64,000 nt of DNA, from the NCBI RefSeq assembly GCF_001278075.1, contig NZ_CP011340.1:1426001-1490000 (forward strand), read 5' to 3'. Shown here piece after piece: positions 25,519 to 33,507 of the stretch; positions within the stretch are counted from its first letter, which is position 1; every line of letters begins with the position of its first letter. A program made the translations under genes and the position numbers. The notes under the pieces were generated by a model. It ran no database searches. It was given only the letters and a program-made list of their open reading frames with translations, and was not told where the DNA came from. This DNA is from Streptomyces pristinaespiralis (GTDB taxonomy: Bacteria > Actinomycetota > Actinomycetes > Streptomycetales > Streptomycetaceae).

Positions 25519-25626
25519 GGGGGGTTCTCCTGGGTGTCGAGGCAGCTCAGGGAGCCCGTTCGGCCCGGGTCGGACGAACGGGTTGACATGCTCGCGCTTA
25601 ATGATGGACGGCAGACGACATTCTTA

Positions 25627-25640
25627 CTACCGGTCGGTAG
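25627..25640. promoter_or_regulatory. Small inverted repeat upstream of the acid phosphatase
   Basis: CTACCG and CGGTAG flank a GT dinucleotide. A closely related sequence (CTACCG-AC-CGGTAC) lies at 51994-52007 upstream of the KAS III gene. Such 6-2-6 repeats resemble TetR-family operators. No adjacent TetR gene is seen, so this is a weak call. Confidence 0.35.
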
Positions 25641-25670
25641 CGTCTTTTGTGTCGGCCTCGAGAGACGTGG

Positions 25671-26042
25671 TCAGGCCACCGGGCGGATCCGGTCGCCGGT
25701 CTTCTCACGGAGTGCGGCTTCCAGCCGGTCACGGGCCTCGGTCTGGACGGCAATCCGTTCGTTGAGGATCGCCAGTCGTTCCAGCGCGACGCGCAGGCCC
25801 TTCCCCGAGGGCGGTGCGGCAGCCACATCGCCGTCCAGGCAGGGCAGGAACACGCGCACGTCGTCCAGAGTGAGCCCGGCGGCCAGCAGGTAGCGGATGT
25901 TGCGGACCCGCACCGCCGCCTGCTCGTCGTAGACGCGGTAGCCGTTGGGGGCGCGTTCGGAGGAGATCAGTCCGGCCTGTTCGTAGTGCCGCAGTGCACG
26001 AGCGGTCGTCCCCACCGCCCTGGCCAGCTCACCGATCCGCAC
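25671..26042 (-). CDS. MerR-family transcriptional regulator
   Basis: A 123-residue regulator whose N-terminal winged helix (MRIGELARAVGTTARALRHY, then QAGLISSERAPNGYRVYDE) is typical of MerR proteins. A coiled-coil dimerisation helix (about residues 80-112) follows. No metal-binding cysteine pair is visible, only one cysteine (FLPCLDG), so it is more likely a drug- or redox-type member than a metal sensor. I chose the GTG at 26042, with GGGAGG upstream, over a longer frame. It follows an SDR gene by 114 bp on the same strand and may regulate it. Confidence 0.9.
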   Translation of the reverse strand: MRIGELARAVGTTARALRHYEQAGLISSERAPNGYRVYDEQAAVRVRNIRYLLAAGLTLDDVRVFLPCLDGDVAAAPPSGKGLRVALERLAILNERIAVQTEARDRLEAALREKTGDRIRPVA

Positions 26043-26156
26043 CCGTCCCACCTCCCGGGCCACTCTACGGCGCCCCACAGCAGTCGTGCGCGTGATCCAC
26101 CGCCTCTGCCCGTGCCCCGACGGATTGCCGCCGGGGGCACTGCGTGTGCGGAGCGG

Positions 26157-26924
26157 TCACGCCACGACCGCTCCGCCGTCGACCGGGAGTACCACTCCGG
26201 TGACGAACGATGCCGCCGGTGCGGCAAGCTGCGTGATCGCCCAGGCAACCTCCTCGGGGCGGCCGATCCGGGCCATCGGGGTGTGCGCGAGTTGCCACTC
26301 CCGAACCGCGGCCGTCTGGCCGGGCGTCAGGCCCTGATGCTCGGCGATGGGGGTTTCGATCGCGCCGGGGGCGACCGCCACCACCCGGACTCCACGGGGC
26401 GCCAGCTCGACCGCCCAGCTGCGGGTCAGCAGCTCCAGGGCGGTCTTGGTCGCCGCATAGACCGAGCTGCCCGGCCAAGCCCGCTGCCCCACAGACGTAC
26501 TGACGTTGACGACCACTCCGCCCGACGCCTCAAGAAGCGGCAGCGCCGCCTGCGTCAGCAGGACGGGGGCGATGAGGTTGGTGGCCAGCTGAGCTGTGAT
26601 CATCTCCGGCGTCAGTGAGCCGAGCGCGCCGCCGCGCACGATGCCTGCGTTGTTGACCAAGACGTCCAATCGACCGTATGTGTCCGACACGGCCTCGACG
26701 ATCCGCTCGGGTTCGCCGTCGGCGGTGATGTCGGCGGCGAGCGGTGTGATCCGTTCGTGCCCGGCCGCGGTCTCCTTGAGTGGTTCGCTTCGCCGCCCGA
26801 TCGCGACGACGTGGGCGCCCTCGGCGGCGAAGGCGCGGGCGGTGGCCCGGCCGATGCCGGTGCCGGCTCCGGTGACGGCGATGATTCGGCTGCTCTGCGG
26901 TGCGGTGCTGTTCATGCCGGTCAT
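26157..26924 (-). CDS. Short-chain dehydrogenase/reductase
   Basis: This 255-residue SDR has the cofactor motif TGAGTGIG (18-25), NNAG at 91-94 region, catalytic Ser (VSTS, 142-144), and YAATK with Y156 and K160. The final VTGVVLPVDGGAVVA is the usual C-terminus of classical SDRs. It oxidises or reduces an unknown alcohol/ketone with NAD(P). Start ATG at 26924, or nine bases later. It sits upstream of the MerR gene on the same strand. Confidence 0.92.
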   Translation of the reverse strand: MTGMNSTAPQSSRIIAVTGAGTGIGRATARAFAAEGAHVVAIGRRSEPLKETAAGHERITPLAADITADGEPERIVEAVSDTYGRLDVLVNNAGIVRGGALGSLTPEMITAQLATNLIAPVLLTQAALPLLEASGGVVVNVSTSVGQRAWPGSSVYAATKTALELLTRSWAVELAPRGVRVVAVAPGAIETPIAEHQGLTPGQTAAVREWQLAHTPMARIGRPEEVAWAITQLAAPAASFVTGVVLPVDGGAVVA

Positions 26925-26968
26925 CGTGCAACCCTGCCGCCAGCGGCAAGGTCAACACGGGCGGCCGG

Positions 26969-27010
26969 GGCGGCCCGCCCGGTGGACCCCAGGCCACCGG
27001 GCGGGCCGCC
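26969..27010. terminator. 17-bp perfect hairpin at the end of the ebo-type operon
   Basis: GGCGGCCCGCCCGGTGG (26969-26985) pairs over all 17 bases with CCACCGGGCGGGCCGCC (26994-27010), loop ACCCCAGG. It follows the stop of the TIM-barrel gene at 27017 on the minus strand and should end that long transcript. Confidence 0.85.
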
Positions 27011-27016
27011 GCCGGG

Positions 27017-28180
27017 TCAGTGCCGGGCGCGCAGCGCCGCGAGGTTGTCGTAGCTCTTCCGGGCCACCTCGAGGGACTGCCCCGGAACCGTGGCGCTGGG
27101 CGCGCCGTCGTGCTCGATCATCGGGTTGTGGTAGTTCTTCGCCCCCACCCGCCTGAAGAACCTGCGGTAGTCGATGTCGCCCTCGCCGAACGTCACCATG
27201 TCGTAGCCCTGGCCGTTCTGGGTGTTGACCGTGCCGTCCTTGGCGTGGAACAGCGGGTACCGCACGTTGTGCCGGACCACCAGACCGGCCGGGTCGAAGA
27301 CCTGCTCCACCGTGGAGCCGTCGTGGGCGGTGTACGTGTGGAACTTGTACTGCGCCACGTGCGCCCAGTAGATGTCCATCTCCAGCCAGACGTCGCGCGG
27401 GTCGGTCACCTCCAGGAAGTACTCCAGCTTGCGGATGCCGGAGCTGCGGGTCGGCCGGCCCTGGGCGTCCAGCGGGCCGCCGTCGAGCAGGAACCCGTAC
27501 GCCGAGTCGTGGTTGTGGGTGTAGAGCTTGATGCCCTCGCGGCGGGCGATGGCGCCCAGCGCGTTCCACTTCTCCGCCGCGACGTCCCAGTCGGCGCGGT
27601 AGGAGCTGCCGGTGGGGTCGCCACCGGTGCCCATGTGGCCCATGCCGAGGATGTTGGCGATCTCCAGATGACGCTTGAAGGTGTCGAGGTCCGAGGGGGT
27701 CAGCGGCCAGGATCCCGGGATGAAGCCGTGGTTGCCCTGCGCCGTCAGCCCGTACTCGTCCAGCCAGGACCGCATGAGCCTGGCGCCCTCGACGGTCTCC
27801 AGGTTCGCGCCGCCCGGGGCGTTCGCGTGCTGGCGGTAGCCGGCGAACTCGACCTGCTTGTAGCCGTAGCGGGACAGTTGCCTGAAGACCTCGCGGAAGC
27901 CCGACGGCAGGTCGGTGGAGAGCGGGTCGCGGCCCGTCGCGTCACGGACCGTGTAGAGGATGATGCCGCGCTTGTGGGGCGGGACCAGCGCGGAACGGCC
28001 GTGGTCCTCGCCTCTGTCGTCCGCCGTGTCCGCCGCGAGGGCGGGCGAGGCGCCGAAGACGGGGGCGGCGATCGCCGCGGCAGCGGCGGCGGTGCAGGTA
28101 CTCAGGAATCGGCGGCGGCTGACGCCGAGCGTGCGGCGCAGGCTTTCACCGGTGGCGGATTCGTCGTTGAACGCGGTCAC
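27017..28180 (-). CDS. Tat-exported sugar phosphate isomerase/epimerase-like TIM-barrel protein
   Basis: The 387-residue product begins with a twin-arginine signal (SRRRFLSTCTAAAAAAIAAP, cut near ALA-ADT). It continues with an AP-endonuclease-2/xylose-isomerase-like barrel: GIILYTVRDA, QVEFAGYRQH, TAQGNHGF, YTHNHDSAYGF, WLEMDIYWAHVA and DIDYRRFFR. Conserved His/Glu/Asp residues suit a metal-dependent sugar isomerase, epimerase or lyase acting outside the cytosol in folded form. The GTG at 28180 follows AAAGAGAG. It lies 50 bp after eboF on the same strand and is probably the last gene of that operon. The substrate is unknown. Confidence 0.85.
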   Translation of the reverse strand: MTAFNDESATGESLRRTLGVSRRRFLSTCTAAAAAAIAAPVFGASPALAADTADDRGEDHGRSALVPPHKRGIILYTVRDATGRDPLSTDLPSGFREVFRQLSRYGYKQVEFAGYRQHANAPGGANLETVEGARLMRSWLDEYGLTAQGNHGFIPGSWPLTPSDLDTFKRHLEIANILGMGHMGTGGDPTGSSYRADWDVAAEKWNALGAIARREGIKLYTHNHDSAYGFLLDGGPLDAQGRPTRSSGIRKLEYFLEVTDPRDVWLEMDIYWAHVAQYKFHTYTAHDGSTVEQVFDPAGLVVRHNVRYPLFHAKDGTVNTQNGQGYDMVTFGEGDIDYRRFFRRVGAKNYHNPMIEHDGAPSATVPGQSLEVARKSYDNLAALRARH

Positions 28181-28230
28181 GATGATCTCTCTTTCGTTAC
28201 GGGGGTGCGGACGCGTGGCGGTTCGCCGCC

Positions 28231-29616
28231 TCAGTCGAGGCCGGCGAGCCGCAGCAGCAGGGACTTCACATCGGTGGCCGCGACGCGGCCGGTGACGGCG
28301 CGGGGGGTGGAGCACAGGAGGAGCGGACCTTCTTCGTCGCTCGCGGGGAGGCGGCCGTGGCTGCCGCGGATCGGTGACGGGTCGAGCGGCACGACCGCGA
28401 GGCGGTAGCGCATGCCGAGCTTCTTGCGGGCCACGGCCTTGGCGGCCTTGAGCCGTACGTACGGGTCGTGCGGGTCCATGAACAGCTCGACCGGGTCGTA
28501 GCCCGGCTTGCGGTGGATCTCGACCAGCTGCGCGAAGTCGGGGGCGCGGTCGTCGTCGAGCCAGTAGTAGTACGTGAACCAGGCGTCGGGCTCGGCGACC
28601 GCGACCAGCTCGCCGGAGCGGGGATGGTCGAGCCCGTGGGCCTTCTTGCCCTCGTCGTCGAGGAGTTCACCGAGACCGGGCAGCCCGTCGAGCGCCTCAC
28701 GGACGGCGTCGAGGTCCTCGGGGCGGCGCACGTAGACATGGGCGAGCTGGTGGTCGGCGACGGCGAACGCCCGGGAGGTCATCGGGTCGAGGTACTCCAT
28801 GCCGTCCTGGGTGTGGACCTCCAGCAGACCGGCCCGGCGCAGCGCGCGGTTGATGTCGACGGGGCGGCTGACCCGGGTGATGCCGTACTCCGACAGGGCG
28901 ACCACCGTGCGGCCCTCGCGCTCGGCGTCGTCGAGCAGCGGGCCGATGACGGCGTCGAGGTCGGCGGCGGCCCGCAGCGAGCGGGGGTCGTCGGGGCCGT
29001 AGCGCTGGAGGTCGTAGTCCAGGTGCGGCAGGTAGCACAGGGTCAGGTCGGGACGGCGGGTGCGCATGATGTGGCGGGTCGCGTCGGCGATCCACCGGCT
29101 GGAGACGATGTCGGCACCCGGTCCCCAGAAGTGGAAGAGGGGGAACGTACCGAACTTCTCGGTGAGTTCGTCATGCAGGGCCGGCGGGCGGGTGTAGCAG
29201 TCCGGTTCCTTGCGGCCGTCGGCGTAGTAGACGGGCCGGGGGGTGACGGTGATGTCGGTGTCGGCGCCCATCGCGTACCACCAGCAGATGTTGGCGACGG
29301 TGTAGCCGGGGTGGGCGCGGCGGGCCGCGTCCCAGATCTTGTCGCCCGCCACCAGACCGTTGTGCTGGCGCCAGAGCAGGACGTCACCCAGCTCGCGAAA
29401 GTACCAGCCGTTGGCGACGATGCCGTGCTCGGCCGGCAGGACGCCGGTGAGGAAGGTCGACTGGGCGGCGCAGGTGACGGCCGGCAGCACGGTGCTCAGG
29501 TTCGCCTGCGAGCCGGCGGCCGCGAGCGCCTTGAGCCGGGGCATGTGGTCCAGGAGCCGGGGGGTGAGGCCGACCACGTCCAGGACCAGCAGCGGGGTGG
29601 GGCGCGTGTCGCTCAT
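28231..29616 (-). CDS. eboF: Nucleotide pyrophosphatase/phosphodiesterase-like protein (EboF type)
   Basis: The 461-residue protein belongs to the alkaline-phosphatase superfamily. A first metal-binding aspartate is in LLVLDVVGLTP, the nucleophile Thr region is CAAQSTFLTG, and later metal-ligand stretches include HLDYDLQRYG, LSEYGI and AVADHQLAHVY. It has no signal peptide and probably acts in the cytosol on a phosphoester. Its ATG overlaps the eboE stop (ATGA). Position and family match EboF of ebo clusters. The symbol rests on family plus context. Confidence 0.82.
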   Translation of the reverse strand: MSDTRPTPLLVLDVVGLTPRLLDHMPRLKALAAAGSQANLSTVLPAVTCAAQSTFLTGVLPAEHGIVANGWYFRELGDVLLWRQHNGLVAGDKIWDAARRAHPGYTVANICWWYAMGADTDITVTPRPVYYADGRKEPDCYTRPPALHDELTEKFGTFPLFHFWGPGADIVSSRWIADATRHIMRTRRPDLTLCYLPHLDYDLQRYGPDDPRSLRAAADLDAVIGPLLDDAEREGRTVVALSEYGITRVSRPVDINRALRRAGLLEVHTQDGMEYLDPMTSRAFAVADHQLAHVYVRRPEDLDAVREALDGLPGLGELLDDEGKKAHGLDHPRSGELVAVAEPDAWFTYYYWLDDDRAPDFAQLVEIHRKPGYDPVELFMDPHDPYVRLKAAKAVARKKLGMRYRLAVVPLDPSPIRGSHGRLPASDEEGPLLLCSTPRAVTGRVAATDVKSLLLRLAGLD

Positions 29617-30782
29617 GGCAGTTCCTTGAGGCCGAGGTCGGTCAGCAGGTCGCGGGCCAGGGTCAGTTCTGCGGCGATGCCGTCGGCGAGCTGGCCCCGG
29701 GTGCGGGGCCGCAGCTCCGGCGGGAGGGCCTGCCAGGTGTAGGTCTCGACCTCGAGGTGGCGGGTGCGCGGTTCCGGGCCGCCCACGAGCCGGGTCAGGG
29801 TGTCCTTCAGGACGGGGAGCGTCGAGGTGAGCGGCTCCGCGGGCGGCGCGTGCAGGGGGACGTGGAAGTGCGCCCGCCAGGGCCCGCCGTCCGGGAGGGC
29901 GCCGCCGGCCACGGCCTCGTCCAGGTCGTCGGTCCCGCGCAGGCCGGCGGCGGTGAGGGTACGGGTCTGATGCAGGAAACGCGGCTCCGCGAACGCGGCG
30001 AGCGCCTCGCGCACCTCCGGCAGGTGCGGGTTCTCGGCGTGCAGCGCGGCGGAGAGCTGAGCCTTCACGACGGTGACGCCGGCCGTGGCGAGGGCGGCGA
30101 GGGCGGTCTGCGGGTCCTCGAAGGAGGTGGCGAGATGGCAGGTGTCGATGCAGACGCCGATCCGGTCGCCGGGGACGGCGCTGAGCGGTCCGATCGCGTC
30201 GGCGGTGGTCTCCACCGTGCAGCCGGGTTCCGGTTCCAGCGCGATCCGGACGGACCTGCCGGTCAGTTCCTCGAGGGCGTCGAGCCGCTCGGCGAGGGTG
30301 GTCAGCGCGGTGCGGGCGGTGGCGGCGGCCTCCTCGTCGAAGCCGGTGCGCCAGGCGAGCGGGAGGGTGGAGATGGTGCCCTCCGTGACGTCGTCGGGCA
30401 GCAGCGCCGCGAGGAGCCGGGCGAGGTCGGTGGTGTGGGTCAGGCGTTCGGGGTCGGTCCAGTCCGGTGTGTAGACGCGGTACTTGACCTCTTCCGCGCC
30501 GAAGCCCTCGTAGGGGAAGCCGTTGAGGGTGACGACCTCGAGGCCGCGCCGCTCCAGTTCGGCGCGCAGTCCCCGCAGGGCCGCCGGGTCGGTGACCAGG
30601 GCGCGGGCGGCGTCCCTCGCGAGCCACAGGCCGATGCCGAGCCGGTCACGGCCGAGGCGCTTGCGCACCGGTTCGCAGTGGTCACGCAGTTGGGCGAGGA
30701 CGCCCTCCAGGGTCTCCGCGGGGTGGACGTTGGTGCAGTACGAGAGGTGGACGGTCGAGCCGTCGGGGTGACGGAAGCGCAT
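29613..30782 (-). CDS. eboE: Metabolite traffic protein EboE (TIM-barrel)
   Basis: This 389-residue protein has the EboE hallmark near its start (HLSYCTNVHPAETLEGVL) and a xylose-isomerase-like barrel with RIALEPEPGC, VCIDTCHLATSFE, VVKAQLSAAL and HFHVPLHAPP. The family is known from ebo clusters, studied in cyanobacteria for export of a scytonemin precursor; its chemistry is not established. It lies 12 bp after eboB and overlaps eboF by four bases. Length fits the family. Confidence 0.88.
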   Translation of the reverse strand: MRFRHPDGSTVHLSYCTNVHPAETLEGVLAQLRDHCEPVRKRLGRDRLGIGLWLARDAARALVTDPAALRGLRAELERRGLEVVTLNGFPYEGFGAEEVKYRVYTPDWTDPERLTHTTDLARLLAALLPDDVTEGTISTLPLAWRTGFDEEAAATARTALTTLAERLDALEELTGRSVRIALEPEPGCTVETTADAIGPLSAVPGDRIGVCIDTCHLATSFEDPQTALAALATAGVTVVKAQLSAALHAENPHLPEVREALAAFAEPRFLHQTRTLTAAGLRGTDDLDEAVAGGALPDGGPWRAHFHVPLHAPPAEPLTSTLPVLKDTLTRLVGGPEPRTRHLEVETYTWQALPPELRPRTRGQLADGIAAELTLARDLLTDLGLKELP

Positions 30783-30794
30783 CCTCTGCTCCCC

Positions 30795-31643
30795 TCATTC
30801 CCCGCCGCGGAGGATGGAGTTGCCCTCGTGCAGGCCCTCCGGCTCCGGGATGTCGAGCTGGAGGCGGCCGCTGAGGCCGTAGAAGGCGACCGGGTTGCGC
30901 CACAGGACCTGATCGACGTCGTCCTCGGTGAAGCCGGCGGCGAGCATGGCGTCACCGACCTTGCGGGTCTTCAGCGGGTCGCTTCTGCCCCAGTCGGCCG
31001 CGGAGTTGACGAGCACCTTCTCCGTCCCGTGTTCCCGCAGGACGGCGACCATGCGGTCCTCGTCCATCTTGGTGTCTGGGTAGATGGAGAACCCGAGCCA
31101 GCAGCCGCTGTCGGCGGCGTGCTTCACGGTCGTCTCGTTGAGGTGGTCGAGCAGCACCCGTTCGGTGGGCAGGTTCGACTCGCGGATCACGTCGACGGTG
31201 CGGTGCAGGCCGGCGAGCTTGTCGCGGTGCGGGGTGTGGACGAGGGCGGGCAGCCCGTGGTCGGCGGCCAGCTGGAGCTGGGCGGCGAGCGCCGTGTCCT
31301 CCGCGGGGGTCATCGAGTCGTAGCCGATCTCGCCGACCGCGACGACCGAGTCCTTGACGAGATAGCGGGGCAGCGCGTCCAGGACGGGCGTGCAGCGGGG
31401 GTCGTTGGCCTCCTTGGGGTTGAGCGCGATGGTGCAGTGGTGGGCTATGCCGTACTGGGCGGCGCGGAACGGCTCCCAGCCGAGAAGGGCGTCGAAGTAG
31501 TCGAAGAAGCTGGCCGGGGAGGTGCGGGGCTGGCCGAGCCAGAACGACGGCTCGACGAGGGCGCGCACACCGGCGGCGTACATCGCCTCGTAGTCGTCGG
31601 TGGTGCGGGAGGTCATGTGGATGTGGGGGTCGAAGATGCGCAT
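30795..31643 (-). CDS. eboB: TatD-like metal-dependent hydrolase (EboB type)
   Basis: A 282-residue amidohydrolase-superfamily protein. The metal motif is IFDPHIHMTSR (HxH); further ligands are in VAVGEIGYDS, ALVHTPHRD and LLDHLNE. It is smaller and more divergent than DNA-processing TatD. In ebo clusters this protein is EboB. Its ATG shares one base with the eboA stop (TGATG), so the pair is tightly coupled. Confidence 0.85.
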   Translation of the reverse strand: MRIFDPHIHMTSRTTDDYEAMYAAGVRALVEPSFWLGQPRTSPASFFDYFDALLGWEPFRAAQYGIAHHCTIALNPKEANDPRCTPVLDALPRYLVKDSVVAVGEIGYDSMTPAEDTALAAQLQLAADHGLPALVHTPHRDKLAGLHRTVDVIRESNLPTERVLLDHLNETTVKHAADSGCWLGFSIYPDTKMDEDRMVAVLREHGTEKVLVNSAADWGRSDPLKTRKVGDAMLAAGFTEDDVDQVLWRNPVAFYGLSGRLQLDIPEPEGLHEGNSILRGGE

Positions 31644-32290
31644 CACAGCTCCTGGGGCCGCTGGGGCTTCTCGCCGGTCAGGGTCAGCACTCGGTCGAGA
31701 TCGTGGGGGACGTCGCGGCCGGCCGCGGTGCGTTCGGCGGCGTAGTCGGTGAGCATGCGGGCGAGTTCTCCGTCGCCGCGGGCCCGCCGTTCGAGGTCCG
31801 CGACGTCGTCGAGGGGCACCCCGGTGAACAGGCACTTGAGCACGGCGTGCCGCCAGGCGTGCGGGTCGAGATGGGCGGCGGCGTACGGGCCGACGGCGGC
31901 CGAGACGAGCCGGGTGTCGTTGGTGCGCAGGGCGTCGTCGAGCAGGTGCACGGCGTGCGGTCCTTCGACGAGGAACGGCAACGCGCGCAGCACGGCGCGG
32001 CGTTCGGCGGCACTCCCCTGCCGGTAGAGGCGGGTCAGGGTCTCCAGGCCCGCCCGCGCCTCGGTGAGCAGCAGGGTGCGGACGGCGTCCGCGTTGTCCT
32101 GCCCGCAGTGGCGGCCCGCGGCGGCGAACCGCAGCTCCCAGGTGTGCGCGGTGTACGGCGACGGGGCCGTCGGCGGCGCCTGGGCGGCGCGGGCGGCCTC
32201 GGCCAGCGCGTCGCCGAGCCAGGCGCGGGCCGTGTCGTCGGCCAGCCGGGCCCCGACCTCCTCGACGGTCCAGGGTGCGGTCTGCGTCAC
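31643..32290 (-). CDS. eboA: EboA domain-containing protein
   Basis: This 215-residue, mostly alpha-helical protein matches the EboA family: ARAWLGDALAEAA near the start, TWELRFAAAGRHCGQ, AAERRAVLRALPFL, NDTRLVSAAVGPYAAAHLD and KCLFTGVPLDDV. EboA is the defining but uncharacterised protein of ebo clusters. Repeating helical pairs suggest a HEAT-like scaffold rather than an enzyme. The GTG start at 32290 (SD GGGAGC) overlaps the stop of the preceding TIM-barrel gene (GTGA). Confidence 0.9.
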   Translation of the reverse strand: MTQTAPWTVEEVGARLADDTARAWLGDALAEAARAAQAPPTAPSPYTAHTWELRFAAAGRHCGQDNADAVRTLLLTEARAGLETLTRLYRQGSAAERRAVLRALPFLVEGPHAVHLLDDALRTNDTRLVSAAVGPYAAAHLDPHAWRHAVLKCLFTGVPLDDVADLERRARGDGELARMLTDYAAERTAAGRDVPHDLDRVLTLTGEKPQRPQEL

Positions 32291-33507
32291 GATGCCGGTG
32301 CTCCCTTCGCGACTGCGGTACGGAGAAACTCGATGGACCGGCGGGCCAGTTCGGGGCCCGCGTGGGAGTGGCGGGGCAGCTCGACGACGGTCAGGCCCCG
32401 GTAGCCGGTGGCGGCGAGGGCGTCGAGGACGGGTGGGAAGTCGATCTCGCCGTCGCCGAAGGGCAGGTGCTCGTGGACCCCGCGCCGCATGTCCTCGATC
32501 TGGACGTGCCGCAGCCAGGGACCGGCCGCGCGGACGCAGTCGGCCGGCGGCTCGAGCTCCAGGCACTGGCAGTGGCCGATGTCGAGGGTGAGGCCGAGGG
32601 GTGCGGAGTTGCCGAGCGAGGTGCGCAGCTGGTGGAAGCCGGCGAGGTCCTCCAGGAGGTGACCGGGCTCGGGTTCGACGGCGACGGGGACGCCGGCGAA
32701 GGCCGCGGCGTCGAGCACGGGCAGGATCGCCTCCTCCAGCCGCTTCCACGCGGTGTCCGCGTCGGTGCCGGGCGGGGTGATGCCGCTGAAGCAGTGCACG
32801 GCGTGCGCGCCGAGGTCCGCCGCCACCTTGACGGCGGTGATCAGCAGCCGGGTGCGGGCGGCGCGGCCCTCGGGGTCGGGGTCGAGCAGGGACGGGCCGT
32901 GCTTGCGCCGCGGGTCGAGGACGTAACGGGCGCCCGTCTCGACCGTGGCGGTGAGACCGAGTTCACCGAGCCGTCGGGCGACGCGGGCGGTCCGCTCGGC
33001 GAGCCCGGGGGCGAGCGGGTCGAGGTGCATGTGGTCGAGGGTGAGCCCGACGCCGTCGTAGCCGAGGTCGGCGAGGAGCCCCAGCGCGTCGTCGAGACGG
33101 AGGTCGGTGAGCCCGTTGGTCCCGTACCCGAAACGAAGCCGGTCCCCGGCCGCGGCGGGCGCGGGCCGATCGCCCGGTGCCGGGCGGGTGTCGGGACCGC
33201 TGCCAGTGGCCGGGCCGGAGTGGGCTGCGCGGCCCGGGCCGGAGCGTGTGTCGGGACCGGGGCCGGAGGCGCGGCCGGAGCCGGCGGGGCCAGAGCGGGA
33301 ACCCTCACCAGGACGGGAGCCCGGACCGGGGCGATCGTCCACGCCGAAGGGGGAGTCCGGGCCACGGCCCGTCTCGGGACCGGCACCGGCGGTCGGGCCG
33401 GAGTGGGCGTCACGGGTCCGGCGGGTGCCAGGGCCGGAGCGTGTGTCGGGACCGGGGCCGGAGGCGCGGCGGGAGCCGGCGGGGCCCGGGTGGGTGGCGG
33501 GGCTCAT
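32287..33507 (-). CDS. Sugar phosphate isomerase/epimerase-like TIM barrel with long Gly/Pro-rich N-terminus
   Basis: Residues about 125-406 form an AP-endonuclease-2-type barrel: FGYGTNGLTDLRLDDALGLL, VGLTLDHMHLDP, PVAVEPEPGHLLED, LTLDIGHCQCLE and HVQIEDMRRGVHEHLPFGDG, with Glu/Asp/His metal ligands visible. The first 120 residues are low-complexity Gly/Pro/Ser/Arg with a repeated block (SGPGPDTRSGPG at about 16 and 80), encoded by a 56-bp direct repeat. The extension is probably disordered. The ATG overlaps the prenyltransferase stop. If that start is wrong, translation could begin nearer the barrel, but no good internal ribosome-binding site was noted. Confidence 0.82.
   Translation of the reverse strand: MSPATHPGPAGSRRASGPGPDTRSGPGTRRTRDAHSGPTAGAGPETGRGPDSPFGVDDRPGPGSRPGEGSRSGPAGSGRASGPGPDTRSGPGRAAHSGPATGSGPDTRPAPGDRPAPAAAGDRLRFGYGTNGLTDLRLDDALGLLADLGYDGVGLTLDHMHLDPLAPGLAERTARVARRLGELGLTATVETGARYVLDPRRKHGPSLLDPDPEGRAARTRLLITAVKVAADLGAHAVHCFSGITPPGTDADTAWKRLEEAILPVLDAAAFAGVPVAVEPEPGHLLEDLAGFHQLRTSLGNSAPLGLTLDIGHCQCLELEPPADCVRAAGPWLRHVQIEDMRRGVHEHLPFGDGEIDFPPVLDALAATGYRGLTVVELPRHSHAGPELARRSIEFLRTAVAKGAPAS
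33236..33486. repeat. 56-bp direct repeat inside the TIM-barrel gene
   Basis: The copies lie at 33236-33291 and 33431-33486 and differ by one base; both begin GGGCCGGAGCGTGTGTCGGG. They are 195 bp apart, a multiple of three, so the frame is kept and a GPGPDTRSGPG block is duplicated. Confidence 0.85.
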
